From [Flexibacter] sp. ATCC 35208 (GTDB taxonomy: Bacteria > Bacteroidota > Bacteroidia > Chitinophagales > Chitinophagaceae): a stretch of DNA of 45,779 nucleotides. The stretch lies in contig NZ_MTKN01000064.1 of the NCBI RefSeq assembly GCF_001975825.1, forward strand, positions 2,715-48,493. The letters run 5' to 3'. Positions 37,142 to 44,540 of this stretch are shown piece by piece; position 1 is the stretch's first letter, and every line of letters begins with the position of its first letter. The notes beneath the pieces were generated by a model that searched no databases, had not been told where the DNA came from, and worked only from the letters and a program-made list of their open reading frames with translations. Made by a program: the position numbers and the translations under genes.

Positions 37142-38356
37142 TTATTTCTTCCACTTGCGGGCTATTTTAACAGCGGTTTCTATCATATAGGGATCCCATT
37201 GTTCGATTTTCCAGTCGGAATGAGCCAGGGAGGAGTGTTGTAATAATTGCATGGCGGCGGCATTGGAAGGGGCTGTTTCCAGGATGGAAGAGAGTTCCAT
37301 TTGTTGTTCGTAGAGGTGCAGGTCTTCTACAGCAGGGCCTATAGGGAGGGGTAGTAATGGATGAAAGGGATTGACCTCAGTTTCACGATTGGATTTGTGT
37401 ACGATTTCCTGGGTTTGAAGAAGATTGCCACCAGTATCATGATTGGATCTGGGTACGATCTCCTGCATTTGGAAAAGATTAGCCTCTATTTCATTGCTGG
37501 ATTTGTGCACAATCTCCTGCATCTTCAAAAAATCATTATAAAACCCCAACCGGCTTGCCTCGGTAACGAGTCCATTTCCCAATTGTTCCAGCACAACATA
37601 TTTCAGATGTGGACATTTGGGCATTGTCATTTCAAGCAACTGAAATACCTCTGCCGGCACTCCTTCATCATGTGTATCTCTTCTGATAGTCCGGTTGCCG
37701 ACATCGTCCCAGCTACCGCCAGAGATGTGGATTTCCCGGACCTTATCTAATGGATACAGGGCTATCAGCTCTTCGAATGCCAGATCAAAGTTGTGAAGCT
37801 GGCAATAGAGGTTATGCAAATCAAGGATGATAAAACCGTTCACGGGTTCAAGCAATTGATCCAGAAAGTCGCCATGCCGTTTGACTTCGTCCAGCGAATA
37901 CGAAAAGGCAAGGTTCTCCAAACCTACAGGGCGTCCGCAGGCGTTGTAGATTCTTTTCAGCCTGTCTTTGCCAATGGCGAGTGTCGAAGCAGAATAAGGG
38001 ATATTTAGCGGTGCCCCATGGTGGAAATCTTTTCCGGTCATGAAGCCAAAGTGTTCAGTGATGTGATCAAAGTTGAATGCAGTGGATGTCTGCTTTAAAT
38101 GAGAGAGCCAGGCTTCCTGTTCGGGTAGCCATTTGCCTGAGAAGAGAGAAAAGAAGACACCATGACCGATCAGGCGATTTTCATCGCTAAAGGCTGTCAG
38201 CAGTTCCCTAAACCAGTCAGGTACTTCTTTAATTTTGTATAAGGCATCGAATGACCATTCAATGGCTTCAATACGGGATTCTTGTAGGAGGGGCAAACAT
38301 GCAGCGAGGATGTTTGCGTCCAGATTACAGGCGACAGCAGATAATACTTTGGGCAC
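37142..38356 (-). CDS. DUF692/MNIO family multinuclear iron oxidase (RiPP-modifying)
   Basis: A 404-residue protein of the DUF692 family, now called MNIO (relatives include MbnB of methanobactin and TglH of thiaglutamate synthesis). They are TIM barrels with two or three iron ions that oxidise Cys or other residues of peptide substrates. The metal and active-site residues are visible: H65 (GHGVFF), E101/H102 (ITEHFGF), E147/N148 (LENLAF), D179/H181/N182 (LDLHNLY), E209/H210 (EIHISGG), D227/H229 (RRDTHDEGVP) and E257. It starts at GTG 38356. Residues about 278-330 hold three 18-residue repeats, then a conserved-looking C-terminal tail (WDPYMIETAVKIARKW). A 58-residue Cys-motif peptide gene lies 202 bp upstream on the same strand and is the likely substrate. 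Confidence 0.88.
   Translation of the reverse strand: MPKVLSAVACNLDANILAACLPLLQESRIEAIEWSFDALYKIKEVPDWFRELLTAFSDENRLIGHGVFFSLFSGKWLPEQEAWLSHLKQTSTAFNFDHITEHFGFMTGKDFHHGAPLNIPYSASTLAIGKDRLKRIYNACGRPVGLENLAFSYSLDEVKRHGDFLDQLLEPVNGFIILDLHNLYCQLHNFDLAFEELIALYPLDKVREIHISGGSWDDVGNRTIRRDTHDEGVPAEVFQLLEMTMPKCPHLKYVVLEQLGNGLVTEASRLGFYNDFLKMQEIVHKSSNEIEANLFQMQEIVPRSNHDTGGNLLQTQEIVHKSNRETEVNPFHPLLPLPIGPAVEDLHLYEQQMELSSILETAPSNAAAMQLLQHSSLAHSDWKIEQWDPYMIETAVKIARKWKK
37381..37540. repeat. 54-bp in-frame repeats in the MNIO gene
   Basis: The segment TTGGATTTGTG or close variants lies at 37389, 37443 and 37497, an exact step of 54 bp. On the minus strand it encodes three copies of an 18-residue unit containing QEIV(H/P)(K/R)S. 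It is inserted between the barrel and the C-terminal tail. Confidence 0.85.
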
Positions 38357-38358
38357 CG

Positions 38359-38573
38359 GTTAAATATCAATGTTCAGTAATCAAATTATTTCAGGAAATG
38401 AAGCCATTTCAGGGGATGACCTTATTGCATGTAATGAACTCAGTTCATGTAATGGACCTATTACACGTATTTGACCCATATTTTGTATTGACTCCATTCT
38501 CGTAATGAATTCATTTCACGCAATCAACTCATTCATGCAACGCCCCCATCACACGTAATCAACCCATTCCGCA
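38359..38573. repeat. 18-bp tandem repeat between peptide gene and MNIO gene
   Basis: Units related to GTAATGAACCCATTTCAC (plus strand) begin at about 38359, 38377, 38395, 38413, 38431, 38449, 38467, 38485, 38502, 38520, 38537 and 38555: twelve steps of 17-18 bp. The last unit covers the stop codon and final Met-Gly codons of the peptide gene. It fills the whole gap up to the GTG of the MNIO gene. Confidence 0.88.
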
Positions 38574-38735
38574 AGCGGGGCAATTACCCAGATTTTCATC
38601 TGGCTTAGACACATTTTGTTTGTTTGTCTGATCTTTTTTGGGTTTAGGCGCTTCGTCTTTCCCACAGGAAACGACAGTAGTTTGAACGGCGATACCAATC
38701 ATGATGGCGCTAAGAAGCGATTTAGAAAGTTTCAT
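38559..38735 (-). CDS. Putative MNIO precursor peptide, lipoprotein-like, C-terminal CPACGMG
   Basis: A 58-codon gene from ATG 38735. The N-terminus is a lipoprotein signal: positive start MKLSKS, hydrophobic core, and lipobox VVSC with Cys at residue 24. A Lys/Glu/Pro/Gln-rich linker (about 25-50) follows, then the end GNCPACGMG with two Cys spaced by two residues (C52, C55). Small secreted or anchored peptides with a C-terminal Cys motif next to a DUF692 gene are the known precursors of MNIO RiPPs (methanobactin, chryseobasin and bufferin types, from memory). The enzyme gene follows on the same strand after an 18-bp repeat tract. Inference: the core Cys pair is modified in the cytoplasm and the peptide is then exported and lipidated. 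Confidence 0.8.
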   Translation of the reverse strand: MKLSKSLLSAIMIGIAVQTTVVSCGKDEAPKPKKDQTNKQNVSKPDENLGNCPACGMG

Positions 38736-38753
38736 GCCATTAGTAATTTAAGA

Positions 38754-38783
38754 GATAATTATTGTCCCGGCTACGGCTACAAA
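38754..38783 (-). promoter_or_regulatory. Possible promoter of the precursor peptide gene
   Basis: Read leftward: TTTG at 38783-38780, an 18-nt spacer and TAATTATC at 38761-38754, a partial match to the Bacteroidota pattern TTTG-N19-TAnnTTTG. It would start the peptide/MNIO transcript about 15 bp before the ATG at 38735. The second element matches only in part. Confidence 0.3.
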
Positions 38784-38847
38784 TCAGAATATATCGTGGG
38801 TGTTGTCGACTATTAAACGGGCATGAGCTCAAAAAAGTTACAATGAT

Positions 38848-39777
38848 TTATAAAATATCCAAATCACGGGCTACCTGATAAGCGGGCACGAGGGGACGGA
38901 ACCCTATCTTAAAACGAAGTTTGGAAGTATCCATAATGTATGCAAATGGGTCTATTAGTGGTTCTTTGGTGGGATTTGCCAACCCCAGTTCATAAAAACT
39001 CATAGGTGCATCATCCCCCAGGTTGAAGATTTCACCATTCAGCCCATCTGTATTTAATAATAGCAATAAAGCCTGAGCTACATCAAGATGGTGAACCATG
39101 TGTAATCTGGCGGCGGGGTGGGAGGTTTCTTTCTTTGTCCTTAAGCGCAAGTTATCCTGCGTTGCCTCTGCTTGCAAGTTTTCCTCCGTTGCCTTTGGGT
39201 CCGGGTTTTCTTCCATTGACCTTAAGCGAAAGTCCTCCTGCATTGTTTTTAAATGTAGATCCCCATCACCATAGACGAAACCCAATCTTAATATACGCAC
39301 ATCCTTATGTAAAGAAAGCAGTGCCTGCTCTGTAGCAACTTTACCAGCAAAGTAAGCATTGTCTTCATGTACATCCGGCACATCATCTTCTTTAGCAGGA
39401 CGACCATAGTCTTTTCTATATACTTTGGCGGTGCTTACGAAAATGAACCTTTCAACATTGGCAGCAATGGCCGCATTGACCAGCGCCATTGTCCCTTTTA
39501 GATTCGTATCATGTGTAGGATTATAAGCCGCGGCGATGTGAATGACAGCATCTATACCAATCACAGCAGGCGCTATAGTAGATGGATCATTTAAATCACC
39601 GATGCTGACTGATACTCCATCACTAATGATTGCTGCTAAATCACCCATCATGCCACTTGCATTTAAGGTAATAGGCTTACGTACCAACATGCGAACATCG
39701 TACCCCTTTTCTATCAGGCGTGCTACAAAGCGACTACCTACTTTACCGGTGGCGCCGGTGACTAAGACTTTTTTCAT
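38848..39777 (-). CDS. NAD-dependent epimerase/dehydratase (extended SDR)
   Basis: A 309-residue extended short-chain dehydrogenase. The NAD loop is VLVTGATGKVGSRF (about 4-17), the active site shows VSTAKVY and AYFAGKVATEQ (Tyr-x-x-x-Lys). The end matches sugar-nucleotide epimerase-like proteins (GEIFNLGDDAPMSFYELG). Between about residues 172 and 217 it carries a run of 9-residue acidic repeats not seen in the family. It overlaps the MFS gene by 35 bp, so the two are translationally coupled. Substrate unknown. It lies 112 bp upstream of the peptide gene, so it could also be part of the same transcript. Confidence 0.82.
   Translation of the reverse strand: MKKVLVTGATGKVGSRFVARLIEKGYDVRMLVRKPITLNASGMMGDLAAIISDGVSVSIGDLNDPSTIAPAVIGIDAVIHIAAAYNPTHDTNLKGTMALVNAAIAANVERFIFVSTAKVYRKDYGRPAKEDDVPDVHEDNAYFAGKVATEQALLSLHKDVRILRLGFVYGDGDLHLKTMQEDFRLRSMEENPDPKATEENLQAEATQDNLRLRTKKETSHPAARLHMVHHLDVAQALLLLLNTDGLNGEIFNLGDDAPMSFYELGLANPTKEPLIDPFAYIMDTSKLRFKIGFRPLVPAYQVARDLDIL
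39135..39263. repeat. 27-bp in-frame repeats in the epimerase gene
   Basis: Units beginning TTG (for example TTGTCCTTAAGCGCAAG) start at 39135, 39162, 39189, 39216 and 39243: an exact 27-bp period. On the minus strand each encodes nine residues such as TMQEDFRLR or ATQDNLRLR, inserted in a loop of the epimerase. Confidence 0.88.
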
Positions 39778-40921
39778 GGATAATAATTGAAAAGATGATA
39801 ATGAGTGTTGCTATAGTGTACAGCAAAAATGGACTGGAATAATAAATAGTGGCTGCGCCCAATGGGATCAATACCCGTGTGCAGGATTGCAAACTTTGAT
39901 TAACCCCTTGTAATTTACCCTGATTGCTTTCATCAACAGATTGAGATAGCTGACTATTATAAGTAGGATCAAATAATCCTTCGCCAGCAAGGATGCATAT
40001 TACTGCAAGGGTAATAATAATCAGAGAAGATATAAATATGCTGATGACAATGAATGCAAGCCCTGTAGCCAACATTATTAAACCTATAACACCCACAATA
40101 CTTTCACTAAAATGCTTTAGTAACAATGGCAATAATAATGAGCGGGAAATAATCTCACAGGCACCTGCCACCGTCAATGTACTGCCTATATAAGCTGGGC
40201 CCCATTTGAAAATATCTTTTAAGAAGATGGTAAAATTGAACTGGAATATTTCAAGACCTGCATAAAACAATATACCTGTAATCAGAAGCCATTTGATTTC
40301 CCTGAAATCCTTCAAATGTGAAAAAACATTGAAACTATCAACATTCAATTGTTTTGTACGCTTTCCAGAGGGCAATGATTCCGGTAACCAAAAATACACG
40401 GCCACTACTGAAAGGGATATAATACCAGCTGTCATAAAAAATGGCAATGACAAATCAATAGCTCCCAATAACCCACCTAATACAGGACCTGTTAACAAAC
40501 CTATTCCCATCACGGCGCCCATATATCCAAACCATTTTGTACGTTCTTCAGGTTTGGTACTATCTGATATGATGGCAAATAACGTACTGATATTACCTGC
40601 AGTCAACCCATCTATTATTCTTCCTACAAAAAGTACCCATAACGAGCCACCAATGCCAAATAAGACATAGCCGATGACAGAACCCAGTAAACTTATGATC
40701 AGGATATTTCTTCGTCCATACCTGTCGCTCAATGCACCCAAAATAGGGGCAGCGATAAATGTACATGCTGCAAACACAGATAGCAGAGCACTCATACCTA
40801 AAACAACTTGTTGTTTGGGTAAATATTGACCTATTAAAAAAGGTAGCAGCGGGATAACGATTGACATACCTACCGCATTCATAAGCACAATCCCTAACAG
40901 AATCATTAATCTAACTTTCAC
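39743..40921 (-). CDS. MFS drug transporter, TetA-like
   Basis: A 392-residue major facilitator with 12 helices. The motif between helices 2 and 3 is GALSDRYGRRNIL, and helix 5 has MGIGLLTGPVLGGLLG (motif C of drug/H+ antiporters). Length and motifs match the DHA1 TetA-like group. The start is GTG 40921 or ATG 40906; both lie inside the last copy of an 84-bp repeat. It follows a TetX-like monooxygenase and overlaps the epimerase by 35 bp, so pump, oxygenase and epimerase probably act together on a small molecule. Confidence 0.88.
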   Translation of the reverse strand: MKVRLMILLGIVLMNAVGMSIVIPLLPFLIGQYLPKQQVVLGMSALLSVFAACTFIAAPILGALSDRYGRRNILIISLLGSVIGYVLFGIGGSLWVLFVGRIIDGLTAGNISTLFAIISDSTKPEERTKWFGYMGAVMGIGLLTGPVLGGLLGAIDLSLPFFMTAGIISLSVVAVYFWLPESLPSGKRTKQLNVDSFNVFSHLKDFREIKWLLITGILFYAGLEIFQFNFTIFLKDIFKWGPAYIGSTLTVAGACEIISRSLLLPLLLKHFSESIVGVIGLIMLATGLAFIVISIFISSLIIITLAVICILAGEGLFDPTYNSQLSQSVDESNQGKLQGVNQSLQSCTRVLIPLGAATIYYSSPFLLYTIATLIIIFSIIIHEKSLSHRRHR

Positions 40922-41186
40922 TGGTAAATCTTTTTCTTATTGAATTGCTATTCTAGCTTTCTCTTGCATATCTCTTCCTGACAGAACTATTAATCTAGCT
41001 CTCACTGGTAAATCTTTTCATTAATGAATTGCTAATGTAGATTTCACTTGCACATCTCTTCCTGCCCAAATCATCAATCTAACTTTCACTGGTAAATCTT
41101 TTGCTTATTAAATTCCTAATCCACCTTTCTATTGGACCTCTCTTCCTACCAGAATCATCAATCTAACTCTCCCCTGAAAATCTCCG
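40895..41186. repeat. 84-bp tandem repeat between monooxygenase and MFS genes
   Basis: CTGGTAAATC recurs at 40921, 41005 and 41089 and, changed, at 41173: an exact 84-bp step, giving about three and a half copies. One end covers the monooxygenase stop codon region, the other the MFS start codon and its first codons. The repeated units hold no frame longer than a few codons. Confidence 0.9.
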
Positions 41187-42257
41187 TATAAATGAAAACC
41201 CACTATCCTGCATAGCCATTTCATTCCTGCTAGTTTCCGCCTGCGCAGCACCAGCATACACTAACATCTTCCGCTCATAATCTTCAATCGCAGCCGCAAC
41301 ACTTTCAAACTTCCCACTGGTAATATTTTCTGCTAATATCATTGCATCCATCAACCCTGTATTCACCCCCTGCCCTGCAAAAGGCGGCATTAAATGCGCG
41401 GCATCTCCAATCAAAGTAATAGGCAATGGACGATTGGTTTTCCATGGAATATCCAATGATATCTTTCGTGTAGGTAATCCTGCAAAGAATGAAGTAGCAC
41501 GAAACAATTCTCTGTAACATTCATCCCAGTGAGGGAACATTTCTGCTAGAAAAGTGGCTACACTATCCGTATCCTTATAATCTAATGCAGGAACATTCCT
41601 GCAAATGACATTGTAAGTAAGCGCGCCATTATTACGGGGATTGGCTACGATTTGCTTTCCTTCAGCTGCGGTCATTAATATATCATGATCGCACAGTTCG
41701 TAGAATGCTTTGCATTTTATCTCCGGTTGATAAACTTCGCCCTGGATGAAATAGGAACCAGTATCTTCAACTACAGCATCCGTTACATATTGTCTGGCAT
41801 TAGACATACCTCCATTTGCACCAATTACGACATCCGCAGCAGCAGTAGTGCTATTGTCGAAATGCAGGAGCCATTGGTTATTGATTACTTCGAGACCAAC
41901 AAACCTCCGATCCCATACTACAGTCCCACTCTTAAGACCCTCCAATAAAATCTTCCTGAGTTCATTCCTATTTATCTCAGGCGCGTCATAATGCGGTTTC
42001 ACTTTAAAAAGTAAATTCCCCAACTCGTCAGTTATACTCCTACCCATGGTATTCGCCCTATCAAAATACCTATCCAGTAAGCCCGCTCTACTCAAAGCCC
42101 GCTGTCCTGAACTTTCATGTAGATCAAGCGTACCACCCCAGATTCTTGCCTCCGGGTCTTTATCTCTTTCATAAACAGTTACATCTATACCATGATGCTG
42201 AAGCAAGATGGCCATTGTCAGGCCAACGGGACCTGCGCCGAGGATTGCTATTTTCAT
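41163..42257 (-). CDS. TetX-like FAD-dependent monooxygenase
   Basis: A 364-residue class A flavin monooxygenase from ATG 42257. It aligns closely with Tet(X) as I remember it: GAGPVGLTMAILLQHHGIDV, then VYERDKDPEARIWGGTLDLH, PEINRNELRKILLEGL, and the FAD motif LIGDAAHLMPPFAGQGVN. Tet(X) hydroxylates tetracyclines. Two Tet(X) substrate contacts, Arg213 and His234, appear here as Ile and Thr (DHDILM, NNGALTYN), while the Gln192 position is kept (FIQGEV). So the substrate may not be tetracycline. It heads the leftward operon with the MFS pump and epimerase. Confidence 0.86.
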   Translation of the reverse strand: MKIAILGAGPVGLTMAILLQHHGIDVTVYERDKDPEARIWGGTLDLHESSGQRALSRAGLLDRYFDRANTMGRSITDELGNLLFKVKPHYDAPEINRNELRKILLEGLKSGTVVWDRRFVGLEVINNQWLLHFDNSTTAAADVVIGANGGMSNARQYVTDAVVEDTGSYFIQGEVYQPEIKCKAFYELCDHDILMTAAEGKQIVANPRNNGALTYNVICRNVPALDYKDTDSVATFLAEMFPHWDECYRELFRATSFFAGLPTRKISLDIPWKTNRPLPITLIGDAAHLMPPFAGQGVNTGLMDAMILAENITSGKFESVAAAIEDYERKMLVYAGAAQAETSRNEMAMQDSGFSFIRRFSGES

Positions 42258-42331
42258 GCTGTAAAGTTCCACCATCCATCAGAGATAAAATAGCTACCTT
42301 TGACTCAAAAATAGTCGTATCAGACTTTTAT

Positions 42332-43240
42332 ATGAATGTTCTCCATACGCTCGCTCACCTATTTGGTACAACAGTAAAGAATAGAAGACTAGATATTCCT
42401 GAACAGTTTGGTAAGGGATATGTGACCAGATTTGTCTTTAATGAGCACATCCGGATGATGATTATGAATTATGAACTGAAGGAAAACCTGGTGATTGAAA
42501 ACCCTGAAATCAATGCTTCCAGGAGTATGATCCTTTTTAAGTTCCAGCATATTTTCGATGAAACGGAAAAGCAACCGTCTGTGTTAATAACTACAACAAG
42601 TATGAATACAGATACTGTTATCCCCATTCATACAAATACCTCCACAATTAACATCGAAGTCGATTCAAATTATTTAAAGAGTTTGTTTGATTTGTCCGCA
42701 AAGTCACCGGTGTTAGAAGGTCTATTGCAGAATACACAACCTTTGCTATTTGAACAAATGATATATCCATCCTTGCAGGATATTGTCAACGAGATTGTAT
42801 CTCAATCTGTGGCAGAGAGTTTCAAAATGTTTTTCCTGCGGATAAAAGCGGAGGAACTGGTGTGCCGGTTATTAATGGAATTGGAAAAGCGGGATGAAAA
42901 ACATTTGTATGCGTTGAATAGCCGTGATATAGCTACCATTTACAAAATAAGGGAGGAGATGTTGGAGCACCTGGATACTCCACCGGTGATAAATGATTTA
43001 GCACTGGCGGCTAATATGAGCCCGACTAAATTGAAATCTTTATTTAAACAAATATTTGGGAATAGTATCTTTAGTTATTATCAGGAATGTAGAATGAAAA
43101 AAGCGGCGTTGTTGTTAAAAGAGGGCAACCTGTCGGTATCGGATGTAGGATATCAGTTGGGGTTTACGAACCTGAGTCATTTTTCAAGAGTGTTTCAGGA
43201 GCATATTGGTATGAAGCCTAAACAATATAGCCGGACTTAA
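42332..43240 (+). CDS. AraC family transcriptional regulator
   Basis: A 302-residue regulator from ATG 42332 (the frame is open upstream through the divergent monooxygenase start). The N-terminal region is a sensing domain without a clear known fold. The C-terminal AraC domain (about 205-302) shows INDLALAANMSPTKLKSLFK and VGYQLGFTNLSHFSRVFQE with P-K-Q-Y near the end. It is divergent from the TetX-like operon with a 74-bp gap, which makes it the likely local regulator. A TACCTTTG at 42295-42302 in the gap resembles the promoter -7 element but lacks an upstream TTTG. Confidence 0.87.
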   Translation: MNVLHTLAHLFGTTVKNRRLDIPEQFGKGYVTRFVFNEHIRMMIMNYELKENLVIENPEINASRSMILFKFQHIFDETEKQPSVLITTTSMNTDTVIPIHTNTSTINIEVDSNYLKSLFDLSAKSPVLEGLLQNTQPLLFEQMIYPSLQDIVNEIVSQSVAESFKMFFLRIKAEELVCRLLMELEKRDEKHLYALNSRDIATIYKIREEMLEHLDTPPVINDLALAANMSPTKLKSLFKQIFGNSIFSYYQECRMKKAALLLKEGNLSVSDVGYQLGFTNLSHFSRVFQEHIGMKPKQYSRT

Positions 43241-43441
43241 ATTATGTATAACCTCATTGAGAATTGGGTTTCTCTTAAGAAGATTTCTGATTTTCAAAAT
43301 GGGGAATCCCGAGATTTTTTCTTTGGTGTTTAACTGCATGAACTTGTATTAATAGGTTAAGCCAGTGGAACTTTACTTTTAGTAATTTAATTCATGCATT
43401 CGTTTCTACCAATAATTTTCTCATTTTCTTATATTAATCAA

Positions 43442-43966
43442 TTAAAACTTAAATCCAAATTCACTCTCTAAATAATGCTGTATCTCATCTACTTCCTGCA
43501 ACCTGACAATCACCTCTCCATTCCAGTCTACAAGTATCAATGGATACTTCTCCCCTATCAATTCTAACACTTTAAACAAGTAATCACAACTTTCCGAAGC
43601 AGTGAATAAAGAAGAAAATCCTAACCATACATTCTTTACAATAGATTGCTTTGATTCAACAAATACCCACAATCGTTCAAAACCATACACAACAGTATCC
43701 TCTTTTACAACACGGTAAGTGGAATATCCGGTATTCACTACCGGAAAATAATTAATCGCATTCCGGGCTAACAATGATTCCATTTCCTGCGTGGATATCC
43801 CCAAATTCACTATTGGAAACAATGGTTTGTCTCTAACAAGCATATGCTCAAATCCAAATGTGTTTTCCTCCTGAACAGGAAAGCTTCCAATATCCTGATA
43901 GTTTTGTTTAGGTAGCAGTTCTATCTGACAATAACTGTCTTCGTGAAAAAAAACTGTATCTGTCAT
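43442..43966 (-). CDS. Hypothetical cytoplasmic protein
   Basis: A 174-residue acidic protein without signal or membrane helices. It is rich in beta-strand-like hydrophobic/aromatic stretches (VVYGFERLWVFVESK, YPLILVDWNGEVIVRL). I do not recognise the family; the fold may be immunity-like, which is a guess. It stands alone between the AraC gene and a broken membrane gene on the same strand. Confidence 0.55.
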   Translation of the reverse strand: MTDTVFFHEDSYCQIELLPKQNYQDIGSFPVQEENTFGFEHMLVRDKPLFPIVNLGISTQEMESLLARNAINYFPVVNTGYSTYRVVKEDTVVYGFERLWVFVESKQSIVKNVWLGFSSLFTASESCDYLFKVLELIGEKYPLILVDWNGEVIVRLQEVDEIQHYLESEFGFKF

Positions 43967-44057
43967 TGTTAATTAATTTCATTCACATCAAATACCGTCA
44001 CCTGATCGAAATTTATTATTTCATTTATCCGTTAACAACTCATATTTATCATACACA

Positions 44058-44476
44058 TCAATACCCCCTAGACATCACAAACCTAGCCCTATCTATACGA
44101 CGATCTCTCAGGGTCCTCCAATAAGAAAAAGTTATACGCTTCATATACCCATTCCATTCTACCTCTACCCATCCAAAACTCTTCCCTAATTTATTGGTAT
44201 CAGTCCTCTGCGCTATCACCGGTACTGTTACATAATGCTTCGCCTCATCTGCCAAATAATAATTCGTACTTATTAATAATGCCAATGGCAACCAGAATAT
44301 CAGGAACCCAACAAGTAAATAGGCGATTAAAAACTCGTTCCAACTATCGTAAAGACGGGATTTCCAGGTCCCTAACAACAAAGTAAATATCAGTGTGCTA
44401 ATAAAAAAATACCCATCGGCAATATCAATGGCATAAAAGTATGATAACTATGAAGGTGCCATTGTTTATAATGCAT
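44058..44476 (-). pseudogene. Membrane protein gene split by a homopolymer frameshift
   Basis: The open frame ending at 44058 has a weak non-ATG start near 44381, but coding sequence clearly continues upstream in another frame to an ATG at 44476 (HYKQWHLHSYHTFMPL). The two join smoothly if the run of seven A residues at 44403-44409 (plus strand) had eight, giving an uninterrupted 139-residue protein with two helices (MPLILPMGIFF..., then AYLLVGFLIFWLPLALLIS). After the helices comes VTVPVIAQRTDTNKLGK and a basic tail. Family unknown. Either a sequence error, a recent mutation or phase variation. Confidence 0.7.
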
Positions 44477-44540
44477 TATGATGGCCGTCAATGGAATGCT
44501 GATATCCAATACAATCTTTCAAATTCTTATTATATCCATA

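Noticed and set aside
38359..38573. Possible additional precursor peptides or coding repeats in the 18-bp tract
   Set aside because: Although 18 bp keeps frame, units vary between 17 and 18 bp and stop codons occur in nearly every unit.
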